NCBI GenBank assembly: GCA_022616275.1
Contig: JAKEFB010000242.1
Span: 1-49,098 of the forward strand
DNA from: Chloroflexota bacterium
GTDB taxonomy: Bacteria > Chloroflexota > Anaerolineae > Promineifilales > Promineifilaceae
Reading direction: 5' to 3'
DNA: 49,098 nucleotides
This document shows positions 24,250-32,988 of the stretch, piece after piece; position 1 is the stretch's first letter; every line of letters starts with the position of its first letter. A model generated the notes under the pieces. The model did no database searches. It had not been told where the DNA came from and saw nothing but the letters and a program-made list of their open reading frames with translations. The position numbers were made by a program, and so were the translations under genes.

Positions 24250-25400
24250 CTGGCAACCAACCAGGCTTGCTTGACGACAGACTCTTGTCCAGGGCGAAGC
24301 CTGAACCAGCGACAGACGACCGCCGCCCATCGTCCGTCGTCCGTCGTCCCTCAGAACCCCAATCCCGCTTCCTGCGCGCCTGCCGTGGTCTGCCGGTGGA
24401 CTGCACGCCCGTATGGCTCATGCGCCAGGCCGGGCGCTACATGGCCGAATACCAGGCTGTTCGCGCCAGATATTCCCTGCTGGAGATCATCAACACCCCG
24501 GAACTGGCCGCCGAAATCACCCTCCAGCCGATCAACGCCTTTGACCTGGACGCGGCTATCATCTTTGCCGACATCCTCCCACCCCTGATCGGCATGGGGC
24601 TGAAGCTGGAGTTTGCCCAGGGGGAAGGCCCAGTCATTCACAACCGGATCGAACGACCGTACGACGTAGACGTTCTGGCGGCCCCGCCGGCCCAGGAGGC
24701 GACGCCAGCCACCCTGAAAGCGATTGAGCTGGCGGCGGCCGAACTCAAGCCGCGTGGCATCCCGCTCATTGGTTTTGCCGGCGCGCCGTTCACCCTGGCC
24801 AGCTACGCCGTCGAGGGCGGCGGCTCAACCACCTATCGCCGGGTCAAGGCGTTTATGCTAAGTGAGCCGGCCGCCTGGAAACGGTTAATGAGCAAACTGG
24901 TCACCGTCCAGGCCGATTACCTGATCCAGCAGGCCCGGGCCGGCGCGGCTGCGCTGCAGCTTTTTGACTCCTGGGTTGGGCTGGCGTTGGGCCAGGAGGA
25001 GTACCGGCGCTACGTCCAGCCATACAACAAAGCCCTCTTCCAACTGGTGGCCCAGGCCGGCGTGCCGGTCATTCACTTCAGCACCGGCACGGCCGCCTAC
25101 ATTCGGGACGTTGCCGCCTGCGGCGACATCGTCGGCGTAGACTGGCGCATGCCCCTGGAGTGGTATTGGGAGCAAATCGGCGCCGACCGGCCCATCCAGG
25201 GCAACCTCGATCCGGCGGCGCTGCTGGCTCCCTGGCGGGAACTCAAGCACCAGGTTGACGGCGTGCTGGTGGGGGCCAACGGCCGTCCTGGCCACATCTT
25301 CAACCTCGGCCACGGCGTTTTCAAGGAAACGCCGGTGGACAACGTCCGCCGGTTGGTAGATTACGTTCATGAAAAGAGTGTCATTGTAACTACACAATGA
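24246..25400 (+). CDS. hemE: uroporphyrinogen decarboxylase with repeat-derived N-terminal extension
   Basis: HemE removes four acetate carboxylates from uroporphyrinogen III to give coproporphyrinogen III. Family motifs are CTPVWLMRQAGRYMAEYQ, AAIIFADILPPLIGMG, GFAGAPFTLASYAVEGG, QLFDSWVG, HFSTGTA and GNLDPAALLAPW. ATG at 24246 overlaps the hemQ stop and gives 384 residues. The first 40 or so residues before FLRACRGLPVD are longer than usual and include SSVVRRP, which is encoded by three copies of a 7-base repeat. Confidence 0.96.
   Translation: MTGNQPGLLDDRLLSRAKPEPATDDRRPSSVVRRPSEPQSRFLRACRGLPVDCTPVWLMRQAGRYMAEYQAVRARYSLLEIINTPELAAEITLQPINAFDLDAAIIFADILPPLIGMGLKLEFAQGEGPVIHNRIERPYDVDVLAAPPAQEATPATLKAIELAAAELKPRGIPLIGFAGAPFTLASYAVEGGGSTTYRRVKAFMLSEPAAWKRLMSKLVTVQADYLIQQARAGAAALQLFDSWVGLALGQEEYRRYVQPYNKALFQLVAQAGVPVIHFSTGTAAYIRDVAACGDIVGVDWRMPLEWYWEQIGADRPIQGNLDPAALLAPWRELKHQVDGVLVGANGRPGHIFNLGHGVFKETPVDNVRRLVDYVHEKSVIVTTQ
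24329..24349. repeat. in-frame heptanucleotide repeat inside hemE
   Basis: Three 7-base units, atcgtcc, gtcgtcc, gtcgtcc, total 21 bases and so keep the hemE frame, adding seven residues. The same unit forms the non-coding tract at 3464-3493. Confidence 0.8.
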
Positions 25401-25407
25401 CACTCTT
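25374..25407. terminator. hairpin at the hemE/hemH junction
   Basis: Perfect 14-base arms aagagtgtcattgt (25374-25387) and acaatgacactctt (25394-25407) with a 6-base loop. The left arm and loop encode the last residues of HemE, and the stop codon lies inside the right arm. No T-run follows, so it is more likely a processing, stability or translational-coupling element, or a palindromic insertion, than a full terminator. Confidence 0.7.
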
Positions 25408-25418
25408 AAGGAATTCCC

Positions 25419-26378
25419 ATGACTGCCCTACAGTACCCCCTCGGCGTCCTCATCATGGCTTATGGCGGGCCGAACTCGTTGGAGGAAATACCCGGCTACC
25501 TGGCCGACATCCGCAGCGGACGTCCAACCCCGGCGGCCGTCCTGGAAGAGATCCGGCACAACTACCAGCAGATTGGCGGCAAGTCGCCGCTGCTGGAATG
25601 CACCCGGCAGCAGATGGCAGCCATAGCCGCCCATCTGGACCCGGCCCGGTTCAGGCCCTACCTGGGCATGCGCCACTGGGCGCCCTGGATCGAAGAGAGT
25701 ATTGGCGAGATGCTGGCCGACGGCGTTAGCCACGCCGTCAGCCTGGTGCTGGCCCCCCACTTTAGCCAGCTCAGCATTGCGAAATACCAGCAAAAAATCG
25801 AGGAGGGGCTGGAGATGTACCGGGGACAGATTCTCTTTGAACACATCAACAGCTACCACGACGTCCCCGGGCTGATTGAACCACTGGCCGGCCGGGTCTA
25901 CGAAGGGCTGAACCGCTGGCCGGCTACCGAGCGTGACGCCGTCCACGTGGTCTTCAGCGCCCACAGCCTGCCGGTGAGGATTCTGAAAATGGGCGACCCT
26001 TATGACAGGCAGCTTCGGGAAACAGCCCGCCTGGTAGCCGAAAAAGCCGGCCTGGACGAGGCCCGGTGGTCCTGGAGCTACCAGTCGGCCGGGCGCAGCC
26101 CCGAACCGTGGTTAGGGCCGCAACTGGACGAGCACATTGCCAGGCTGGCCAGTCAGGGCATTCGCAATGTCGTCAGCGTCCCCGTTGGTTTTGTCTCCGA
26201 CCACGTCGAAATCCTGTACGACATTGACATCCGCGCCCAGGAAGTTGCCCGGCAGCATGGCGTCCGGCTGGAACGGCCGCCGGCTCTCAACACCGACCTG
26301 GCCTTCATGCGGCAACTGGCCGACCTCATCCGCCAAAAAGCGATAACGGCCGGCTGGCTGCCGACCCAGGAAGCCTGA
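25419..26378 (+). CDS. hemH: ferrochelatase, probably coproporphyrin ferrochelatase (CpfC)
   Basis: The enzyme inserts Fe(II) into coproporphyrin III (or protoporphyrin IX in other organisms). The 319-residue protein has MAYGGPNSLEEI, the metal-site His182 in VFSAHSLPVRI, SYQSAGRSPEPWLGP and VPVGFVSDHVEILYDID. AAGGA precedes the ATG. Flanked by HemQ and HemY, it most likely acts on coproporphyrin. Lack of an obvious membrane anchor suggests a soluble or peripheral enzyme, as in Gram-positive CpfC. Confidence 0.93.
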   Translation: MTALQYPLGVLIMAYGGPNSLEEIPGYLADIRSGRPTPAAVLEEIRHNYQQIGGKSPLLECTRQQMAAIAAHLDPARFRPYLGMRHWAPWIEESIGEMLADGVSHAVSLVLAPHFSQLSIAKYQQKIEEGLEMYRGQILFEHINSYHDVPGLIEPLAGRVYEGLNRWPATERDAVHVVFSAHSLPVRILKMGDPYDRQLRETARLVAEKAGLDEARWSWSYQSAGRSPEPWLGPQLDEHIARLASQGIRNVVSVPVGFVSDHVEILYDIDIRAQEVARQHGVRLERPPALNTDLAFMRQLADLIRQKAITAGWLPTQEA

Positions 26379-26393
26379 AGGGAGGATTGGCCG

Positions 26394-27854
26394 ATGAGCA
26401 AACGGGCCGACGTCGCAGTTGTTGGCGGGGGAATCACGGGCCTGGCCGCTGCTTACCGATTGCAGCGGCTCGCGCCCGAGCTGAACGTGATTCTTATAGA
26501 AGCGTCGGACCGCCTGGGTGGCAAGATTGCCACAGAGGCGATCAATGGCTTCGTCCTGGAGGGGGGGCCGGACTGTTTCCTGTCCCACAAGCCGCGTGGC
26601 GTTGGTTTGTGCCAGGAGTTGGGCCTCGCCGCCAGGTTACAGGGGCGTGATCCGGCCTATAACCAGAGCTACGTCCTGCGCCACGGCCGCCTGCACCGCC
26701 TGCCGGCCGGCCTGACCGGCCTGATTCCCAGCGACCTGAAGGCCCTAAGCGGCAGCACTCTTCTCTCCGCTGCCGCCAGGGCGCGCCTGGCCCAAGAGCG
26801 CGAGCTTCCCCCCGCCCCTGATAGTGGGGATGAATCGGTAGCCCACTTTATCACCCGGCGCTTTGGCCGGGAACTGTTTGAAAACCTGATTGAGCCGCTC
26901 ATGGGCGGCATCTACGCCGGCCAGGCCGACCAACTCAGCCTGGCAGCCACCTTTCCCCAATTGCGCCAACTAGAATTAAAGCACGGCAGCCTGTTGGCCG
27001 GCCTGGCCGACCGGCCAGCAGGCGACGGCCAGGCTTACCCACCGTTCGTCGCCTTTCCCCAGGGGATGGGCGAGCTGGTGGAGCAGCTCATCGAACGACT
27101 GTCCGGCGTGACGATCTGGCTAAATACGGCCGTTACACGCATCGAAAAAAGAGATGGTGGGTATCTTCTGGCTGTGCAGCGCGGCGAACGGCCGCCACTA
27201 CCCGGCTCTCCAGCAGGCGAAACGCTCCTGGCCCCGGCGGTGATTGTGACGGCGCCGGCCTTCGCCGCCGGCCGGTTGCTCGAAAGGGTAGACGAAACGA
27301 TAGCCACGGCGCTGGCCGAGATCCCTTACGCCGCCACGGCATTGGTTAACCTGGCCTTTGACGAGTCGGACGCGCCAGGACCGCTAGACGGCTACGGCTA
27401 CGTCATTCCGGCCGCCGAAGGGCGGGAGGCACTGGCCTGCACTTGGAGCTCGCGCAAGTGGGCCGGGCGCGCCCCGGCCGGCAAGCTGCTGCTGCGAGTC
27501 TACGTCGGCCGCTACGGCCGGCCGGACGCCACCCGGTATAGCAACGAGCGGCTGCTGCAAATTGCCCTGGATGAATTAGGCAACACGCTTGGCATCCAGG
27601 CCCCGCCCCTGCTCCACCGCATCCACCGCTGGCCACAGGCGCTGCCGCAATACACTCTGGGCCACCTGGAGCGGCTGGCAGTCATTGAAGAGCGGCTGGG
27701 CTCCCACCCCGGCCTCTTCCTGGCCGGCGCGGCCTTTCGCGGCGTCGGCATTCCCGATTGCATTGACAGTGGCGAAACGGCCGCCCGCCAGGCAGCCGCC
27801 TTTAGACTTTTGAAGTTTCGGAAACTTCAAAAGTCCGAACGAGGAAGTAGATGA
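26394..27854 (+). CDS. hemY: FAD-dependent coproporphyrinogen III oxidase (HemY/CgoX)
   Basis: This flavoprotein oxidises coproporphyrinogen III to coproporphyrin III using oxygen. The 486-residue product has the dinucleotide-binding motif [39 protein letters not shown], and a C-terminal FAD contact [20 protein letters not shown]. The final 20 or so residues ([15 protein letters not shown]) are not family-like and come from the palindrome at 27805-27835, which appears to have replaced or extended the original end. It overlaps hemL by four bases. Confidence 0.93.
   Translation: MSKRADVAVVGGGITGLAAAYRLQRLAPELNVILIEASDRLGGKIATEAINGFVLEGGPDCFLSHKPRGVGLCQELGLAARLQGRDPAYNQSYVLRHGRLHRLPAGLTGLIPSDLKALSGSTLLSAAARARLAQERELPPAPDSGDESVAHFITRRFGRELFENLIEPLMGGIYAGQADQLSLAATFPQLRQLELKHGSLLAGLADRPAGDGQAYPPFVAFPQGMGELVEQLIERLSGVTIWLNTAVTRIEKRDGGYLLAVQRGERPPLPGSPAGETLLAPAVIVTAPAFAAGRLLERVDETIATALAEIPYAATALVNLAFDESDAPGPLDGYGYVIPAAEGREALACTWSSRKWAGRAPAGKLLLRVYVGRYGRPDATRYSNERLLQIALDELGNTLGIQAPPLLHRIHRWPQALPQYTLGHLERLAVIEERLGSHPGLFLAGAAFRGVGIPDCIDSGETAARQAAAFRLLKFRKLQKSERGSR
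27805..27835. repeat. palindrome encoding the C-terminus of HemY
   Basis: Fifteen-base perfect arms gacttttgaagtttc and gaaacttcaaaagtc around a single G. It lies wholly inside hemY, 16 bases before the hemL start, and is translated as a basic tail. A hairpin here could couple or separate hemY and hemL expression. Confidence 0.8.
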
Positions 27855-29146
27855 AGATTCAAAACTCGGTCAAGTTGTTTGCTAAAGCGCAAACCTTGTT
27901 GCCCGGCGGCGTGGATTCGCCGGCGCGGGCCTTCAAGGCGGTCGGCGGCCAACCGCTGTTTATTGAGCGCGGCGAGGGCGCGTATCTGGTGGACGTGGAC
28001 GGCAACCGCTACGTTGACTACGTCCTTTCCTTCGGCCCGCTGATTCGCGGCCACGCCCACCCGGAGGTAGTGGCGGCGCTGGCCCAGGCCGCGGCCCGGG
28101 GAACCAGCTTCGGGGCGCCCAGCCCGCTGGAAGTTGAGCTGGCCGAGCTGGTCAGGGAGTTTATGCCCAACGTGGAGATGATTCGCTTCGTCAACTCCGG
28201 CACAGAAGCGACGATGAGCGCGCTCCGGCTGGCGCGGGCCTATACCGGCCGGCCCAAGATCGTCAAATTCAGCGGCCATTACCACGGCCACGCCGACATG
28301 CTGCTGGTGCAGGCTGGTTCCGGTGTGGCCACCCTGGGTCTGCCAGACTCGCCCGGCGTTCCCAAAGCCACTGTGGCCGATACGCTGGTCGCGCCCTACA
28401 ACGACCTGGCGGCCGTGCAGCAGCTCTTTGAAGCCCATCGTAACCAGGTTGCGGCCGTGATTGTCGAGCCGGTAGCCGGCAACATGGGCGTCGTCTTGCC
28501 CCAACCCGGTTTTCTCGAAGGGTTGCGCCAGTTGACGGCCGCCGGGGGAGCGCTGCTCATTTTTGACGAAGTCATGACGGGGTTTCGCGTTCACTGGGGT
28601 GGCGCGCAAGCGCTCTACAACGTCCGGCCGGACATCACCACGTTGGGGAAAGTGATTGGCGGCGGCCTGCCGGTCGGCGCCTACGGCGGCCGGCGGGAGG
28701 TTATGGAAATGGTTGCGCCGGCCGGCCCCATGTACCAGGCAGGGACGCTCTCCGGCAATCCACTGGCCATGACCGGCGGCATTGCCACCTTGAAAGCGCT
28801 GCGCGACGAGGGAGTGTGGTCGCAGTTGGCCGAAACGACGGCGACCATCGCCGAAGGCATCGGCCGGGCTGCCCGTTCGGCCGGCGTGCCTGTCTTCCAA
28901 ACACGAATGGGCACGATGTTTTGTACCTTTTTTACAGACCACCCGGTCCGCGATTGGGCAACAGCCTCCCGGTCAGACACCGCCCGCTTTGCTCATTTCT
29001 TCAGCGTGATGCTGGAAAACGGCGTTTACCTGCCACCCTCCCAGTTCGAAGCCTGTTTTCTCTCCACTGCCCACGGCCCACGGGAGATAGAACTTACCCT
29101 GGCCGCGGCCGAAAAAGCCCTCCATTCTATTGCCAGCGGTCTTTAG
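27851..29146 (+). CDS. hemL: glutamate-1-semialdehyde 2,1-aminomutase
   Basis: HemL converts glutamate-1-semialdehyde, the HemA product, to 5-aminolevulinate. The 431-residue class III aminotransferase fold shows [46 protein letters not shown] and the PLP lysine Lys267 in [25 protein letters not shown] precedes the ATG. It is the last heme gene, and its stop overlaps by four bases the end of a convergent gene. Confidence 0.97.
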   Translation: MKIQNSVKLFAKAQTLLPGGVDSPARAFKAVGGQPLFIERGEGAYLVDVDGNRYVDYVLSFGPLIRGHAHPEVVAALAQAAARGTSFGAPSPLEVELAELVREFMPNVEMIRFVNSGTEATMSALRLARAYTGRPKIVKFSGHYHGHADMLLVQAGSGVATLGLPDSPGVPKATVADTLVAPYNDLAAVQQLFEAHRNQVAAVIVEPVAGNMGVVLPQPGFLEGLRQLTAAGGALLIFDEVMTGFRVHWGGAQALYNVRPDITTLGKVIGGGLPVGAYGGRREVMEMVAPAGPMYQAGTLSGNPLAMTGGIATLKALRDEGVWSQLAETTATIAEGIGRAARSAGVPVFQTRMGTMFCTFFTDHPVRDWATASRSDTARFAHFFSVMLENGVYLPPSQFEACFLSTAHGPREIELTLAAAEKALHSIASGL

Positions 29147-29778
29147 CTTTCCGCGCCAGCTTCCCCTGTTCCCAGCAAGTCTTCTACATCGGCCAAGTCG
29201 CGAAGCCGGCCAGAGGCTCGCTTGTTCTGAAGGAAGTGCCGCTTGCTGATGAACTCTATTTTGATCGTTTCAAAAGTGGTCGTTTCTCGTTCCTGGTAGC
29301 ATTCGTCGAAAACCACACCATCCGGTGGCCCGATAATATCCAACAGGTTTGGCGGCCGGCCAATCCTGATGGGGCCACCTTTTATAAAGGCCTGTTTTTC
29401 TTCCGCCGAGAGTGAGAGGCCAAAATCAGCCAGCGCCAAGGCCAGTCTATCGGCGTTTTCCGGGGTACGCTCTATCCAGATATCCAGATCCTTGGTATAG
29501 CGTGGGTGGCCGTGAAAGCCAAGCGCGTAACCGCCCACGACCAGGTAGCGAACGTCGCGCCGGTTGAGATATTCGACAAACTCAAGCATATCCAGGGTGG
29601 GACGCATATCGGTCAAATCCCCTACCGCGGCCATGATGGCCGCAATTCGCTCATCAGGGGGGCGGCTTTGCCAGTAGCCAACCAAAGGCAACTCTTCTCC
29701 CGCCTGGTAAACAGTTAAAGTTCGTTCAACAGTTGGCTCGAACACCTGGAGCAACCTGGGGTCTGTAATTTTCAGCAT
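29143..29778 (-). CDS. nucleotidyltransferase-like protein with a possible fused N-terminal module
   Basis: Residues about 60-200 show the minimal nucleotidyltransferase core: [33 protein letters not shown], then [17 protein letters not shown]. The GG and DxD residues are intact. This group often forms toxin-antitoxin-like pairs. The N-terminal 57 residues contain [14 protein letters not shown], which resembles the small partner protein usually encoded just upstream of such genes, so this may be a fusion made by deletion. A shorter start at Met58 or so (MRPTLDM) is possible. The activity is not known. Confidence 0.7.
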   Translation of the reverse strand: MLKITDPRLLQVFEPTVERTLTVYQAGEELPLVGYWQSRPPDERIAAIMAAVGDLTDMRPTLDMLEFVEYLNRRDVRYLVVGGYALGFHGHPRYTKDLDIWIERTPENADRLALALADFGLSLSAEEKQAFIKGGPIRIGRPPNLLDIIGPPDGVVFDECYQERETTTFETIKIEFISKRHFLQNKRASGRLRDLADVEDLLGTGEAGAES

Positions 29779-29848
29779 ACAACGCCTATTTTACTTGAGT
29801 TGACGGCCTTGAACGAGAGGGAAGCCATTTTATTCCTCTCGCTCTGGT

Positions 29849-30463
29849 TTATTCTTGGTAAATCAGAAAATCGGCCGCCACCCAGCCTTCGTTGCCGGCC
29901 GGCGTACGCACCTGTTGCCAGTCGAGATCGTTGACCTGTTCAAAGCCGGGCAGCAAGATGAGGGTCGCCCCATCAGGGATCAACTCCACTTCCTGGGTTC
30001 CACCAGGGGCTTCCCGCAGCCAGAGACCGTTGGGGCTGTTGACTACAGCCGTGCGCGGGTGGGTCGTGGCCGTCGCGGTGGGCGTGGCAATCTCCGGCGG
30101 CGTGACGGCCGGGCTGGGAGTCCTGGTTGGCTCGAACTGGACGGCAAATGTATTGGTCGGCAGTGGCGTACTGGCCGAGTCGGTGGCCAGCGACGCCGGC
30201 CGGGTGGCCGTCGCCAGCGGCGCGTTGACTTCCGGCCGGGGGCTGAGGCTATAGACGCTAAAGAGGATCAGACCCACAATCAGGGCGGCCACGCCCCGGG
30301 AAAAGGCCATCAGCATCTCCTGGCGCGATTCGATACGTCCCACGCCATAGGCCTGGTGGGTTATACCAGACCGGGCCAGAATGCCCTGAATGATAAAGAA
30401 GAATCCCATCAGGACGGCCAACCCGGCCAGGATGGGGAGAAAGATGTCTAAAAAGAAGATCAT
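29849..30463 (-). CDS. membrane protein with two N-terminal helices, Thr/Pro linker and SH3-like domain
   Basis: ATG at 30463 overlaps the upstream mazG stop as ATGA and gives 204 residues; an earlier in-frame start is less likely. Hydrophobic segments at about residues 1-24 and 52-72 flank a short loop, followed by a Thr/Pro/Ala linker and a C-terminal bacterial SH3-like module (TAVVNSPNGLWLREAPGGTQ, then GWVAADFL). The SH3 part should face outside and may bind cell-envelope polymers. The function is unknown, and coupling to mazG may be incidental. Confidence 0.7.
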   Translation of the reverse strand: MIFFLDIFLPILAGLAVLMGFFFIIQGILARSGITHQAYGVGRIESRQEMLMAFSRGVAALIVGLILFSVYSLSPRPEVNAPLATATRPASLATDSASTPLPTNTFAVQFEPTRTPSPAVTPPEIATPTATATTHPRTAVVNSPNGLWLREAPGGTQEVELIPDGATLILLPGFEQVNDLDWQQVRTPAGNEGWVAADFLIYQE

Positions 30464-31941
30464 CCTCCGTCTGCCTCGTCTTCTAGTAGAAGCAATTTCG
30501 CTTCCTCCCACAGAGTATCCAGGGTCTGGATGTCGAGCCGAGCTAATTCCAGCCCGCGCTCAGCCGCCAGTTCCTCCATCAGGCGGAAGCGACGCGTGAA
30601 GCGCTGATTGGCCTCCCGCAAAGCGCTCTCGGCGTCAACGCCCAACCACCTGGACCAGTTTACCAGGGCAAACAAAACGTCGCCCAACTCTTGAATCTGT
30701 TCGGCCGGAGAAGCGGCCGCTCTTAATTCGGTAATCTCCTCCTCCAGCTTGGCTACTACCCCGGAAATATCCGGCCAGTCAAAGCCCACCTTGCGCACCC
30801 GGCCCTGGATCTTTTGCGAACGGGCCAACGCCGGCAGAGCGTAAGGGATATTATCCAGCAACGAGGACGGTTCCTCCGCCCCTTCCCGCTCCTGGGCCTT
30901 CAAAATCTCCCAGTTCCGCAACACCTCGGCGCTGCTCGTCGCCTGCCAATCCCCCCAAACATGGGGGTGGCGGCGCTTGAGCTTGTGGTCCAGGCCGGCA
31001 ATGAGATCGGTCAGAGTAAAATCGCCGTTCTCGCTGGCAATTTGGGCCTGGATAACGACGTGGAACAGCACGTCACCCAGCTCCTCGCACAGCGCGGCCG
31101 GATCGTCGGCGTCCAGGGCGTCGAGAGCCTCGCCGACTTCCTCCAGAAAATCAGAGCGCAGACTTTGCGCTGTTTGCTCTCGGTCCCAGGGGCAGCCTTC
31201 GGGACCACGCAAATAGGCCACTGTTTCAGCCAGGCTGGGCAGCGAGCTGGGGTAAGGCAAAGGGGGTACGTAAAGAGTGGTCAGGTGGGCCAGGTGCGGA
31301 CTCCGGTCCAACTGGTACAGGGGAATCTTCTCTATAAGTTGCTGCTCTGTCCCCGCCGCGTGAACGAGGAAGACCTCGTGTTCATCCCGATACGTCACCA
31401 TGAGCACAAGTTTCAACTCGCTCGCCAACAACCTGCTGTACACCTGGCCTAACAGGAGTGGCACGTCAGTACTGAACGGGGGGTGATTATACCTGGCGAT
31501 TTCGATTGCATCAAACAACTGTAGGCCGTCCAACCCGTCCATCCCCAGGGCGGCCAGCACCGGCTCGACAAAACTCAAACCGGGGATAACAGTCACCGGC
31601 ACACCGGCGCGCCCGGCCGCAGCCACCACGGCCGTCACCGTCGCCTCGCCCATGAAGGGATGGCCAGGTACAGCGTAGACCACGTCCTCCGACCGGGCAG
31701 TGGCTTCCTGTCCCAGGCGCAGCACTTCGGCCGCCACCTGCTCGTAGACCTGGGCAAACAGTTCGGCCGACTCGTAGACGTGGTCAAAACTGACCTGTTG
31801 AACGTGGGAGGGTAAATCGGCCACGGCCGGGTGGCGGGCCGTCCGCAGGTAAACTACCCCGGCCGTCGAAAGCGTCTCCCAGGCCTGGCGCGTCAGGGTG
31901 CGGCCGTCGCCCGGCCCTAGCCCCACAATCTTAATACCCAT
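30460..31941 (-). CDS. mazG: YabN-type protein: tetrapyrrole-methylase-like domain fused to MazG NTP pyrophosphohydrolase
   Basis: The 493-residue product has an N-terminal SAM-dependent methylase-like domain (IKIVGLGPGDGRTLTRQA, VVYAVPGHPFMGEATV, VTVIPGLSFVEPVLA; about 1-225). A C-terminal MazG part follows, with CPWDREQTAQSLRSDFLEEV, ALCEELGDVLFHVVIQAQIA, RRHPHVWGD and KVGFDWPD, and the last helix pair repeats the acidic EEEITELR..ELGD motif. MazG hydrolyses non-canonical or excess NTPs to NMP and pyrophosphate. The gene follows the ribosomal-cluster terminator. Confidence 0.93.
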   Translation of the reverse strand: MGIKIVGLGPGDGRTLTRQAWETLSTAGVVYLRTARHPAVADLPSHVQQVSFDHVYESAELFAQVYEQVAAEVLRLGQEATARSEDVVYAVPGHPFMGEATVTAVVAAAGRAGVPVTVIPGLSFVEPVLAALGMDGLDGLQLFDAIEIARYNHPPFSTDVPLLLGQVYSRLLASELKLVLMVTYRDEHEVFLVHAAGTEQQLIEKIPLYQLDRSPHLAHLTTLYVPPLPYPSSLPSLAETVAYLRGPEGCPWDREQTAQSLRSDFLEEVGEALDALDADDPAALCEELGDVLFHVVIQAQIASENGDFTLTDLIAGLDHKLKRRHPHVWGDWQATSSAEVLRNWEILKAQEREGAEEPSSLLDNIPYALPALARSQKIQGRVRKVGFDWPDISGVVAKLEEEITELRAAASPAEQIQELGDVLFALVNWSRWLGVDAESALREANQRFTRRFRLMEELAAERGLELARLDIQTLDTLWEEAKLLLLEDEADGG

Positions 31942-31954
31942 CTTTCATCCAGCC

Positions 31955-31986
31955 AAAACAAAAAGGCGAGCCCACACGTCTCGCCT
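31955..31986 (-). terminator. intrinsic terminator closing the ribosomal cluster
   Basis: On the minus strand a stem AGGCGAG / CTCGCCT with a 9-base loop is followed by TTTTTGTTTTGG. It lies about 50 bases past the rpsI stop and just before the YabN/MazG gene. Confidence 0.85.
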
Positions 31987-32000
31987 GATCAAAAGTGAGT

Positions 32001-32028
32001 TTAGAGTTAGAGTCTACTCTAACTCTAA
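32001..32028. repeat. hairpin of CTCTAA hexamer repeats after rpsI
   Basis: Thirteen-base perfect arms, ttagagttagagt and actctaactctaa, meet around a 2-base loop. Each arm is made of a 6-base unit. It lies between the rpsI stop and the terminator. Confidence 0.8.
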
Positions 32029-32034
32029 CTCTCG

Positions 32035-32451
32035 TTAACGCTTGGTGTAGGTCGGGGCCTTGCGAGCGCGCTTCAGGCCGGGCTTCTTGCGTTCCTTGAT
32101 GCGCGGGTCGCGGGTCAGATGGCCGCCGGCGCGCAGGACGTTGCGCAAATTTTCGTCGTACTTCACCAGGGCGCGGGCCAGTCCCAATCGAACGGCGTCG
32201 GTCTGGCCGGTCACGCCACCGCCTTCTATCAACACGGTCACGTCTACCTTGTCGGCCAGCCCGGCGTCGGTCAACGGGCCGGCCAACACTTCATAATCCC
32301 CAAGGCGGGGGAAATATTCCTTGACGTCCCGGTTATTGACGACAAAAGCGCCGCTGGCCTGCCCGTCCAGGTAAATGCGCACCCGGGCCGAAGCCCGCTT
32401 GCGCCGGCCGATGCCCTCGTAATACTGGCGACCCTCTATAGTAATCTCCAT
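32035..32451 (-). CDS. rpsI: 30S ribosomal protein uS9
   Basis: The 138-residue protein has YYEGIGRRKRASARVRIYLD near the start and ends in the basic tail KKPGLKRARKAPTYTKR, typical of S9, whose final residues reach the P-site tRNA. It is the last gene of the cluster, after rplM. Confidence 0.97.
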   Translation of the reverse strand: MEITIEGRQYYEGIGRRKRASARVRIYLDGQASGAFVVNNRDVKEYFPRLGDYEVLAGPLTDAGLADKVDVTVLIEGGGVTGQTDAVRLGLARALVKYDENLRNVLRAGGHLTRDPRIKERKKPGLKRARKAPTYTKR

Positions 32452-32485
32452 ACCTATATGTCTCCTAAGAACAATCCCGAAGCTT

Positions 32486-32534
32486 AGAGATTAGAGATTT
32501 CTTCAACCAATCTCCGATCTCCAATCTCCAATCT
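32486..32534. repeat. inverted heptamer repeats between rplM and rpsI
   Basis: Two agagatt units (32486-32499) face four ccaatct-type units (32507-32534; the second reads ccgatct). The arms are complementary, so this spacer can form a hairpin made of 7-base repeats. Confidence 0.8.
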
Positions 32535-32536
32535 CT

Positions 32537-32968
32537 TTAAAGCTCCAACGGCTCCGGCTGCTGCGCCTTGTGCGGGTGTTCCGGGCCGGCATAGATCTTC
32601 AACTTGCGCAGCATCTGGCGACCCAGCTTGTTCTTGGGCAGCATGCCGCGCACAGCCGCTTCCAGCACCCGCGTCGGATGTTTCTCCAACTGCTGGCGCA
32701 ACGATATTTCCGTCAAACCACCCTGATAACCGGAGTGGTGATAATACATCTTCTGCTCTATCCGCCGGCCGGTCACCTGGATCTTCTCCGCATTGACAAC
32801 CACGACGAAATCACCGCAGTCCACCGACGGGCTGTAAATGGGCTTGTGCTTGCCACGCAAGATAGTGGCAATCTGCGAAGCCAGCCGCCCCAACGTCTGG
32901 CCCTCCGCATCCACGACAAACCAACGTCGTTCGATCTCGGCCGGTTTGGTCACGTAGGTTTTATTCAT
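32537..32968 (-). CDS. rplM: 50S ribosomal protein uL13
   Basis: The 143-residue product shows [40 protein letters not shown] and [20 protein letters not shown], all standard for L13. It lies between truA and rpsI, the usual order in this type of cluster. Confidence 0.98.
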   Translation of the reverse strand: MNKTYVTKPAEIERRWFVVDAEGQTLGRLASQIATILRGKHKPIYSPSVDCGDFVVVVNAEKIQVTGRRIEQKMYYHHSGYQGGLTEISLRQQLEKHPTRVLEAAVRGMLPKNKLGRQMLRKLKIYAGPEHPHKAQQPEPLEL

Positions 32969-32988
32969 AGTTATTTCTCCTCAACACC

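Noticed and set aside
28816-29415. Plus-strand open frame across the hemL end and the convergent gene
   Set aside because: It is an out-of-frame shadow of hemL and the antisense of the nucleotidyltransferase gene, with no domain of its own.
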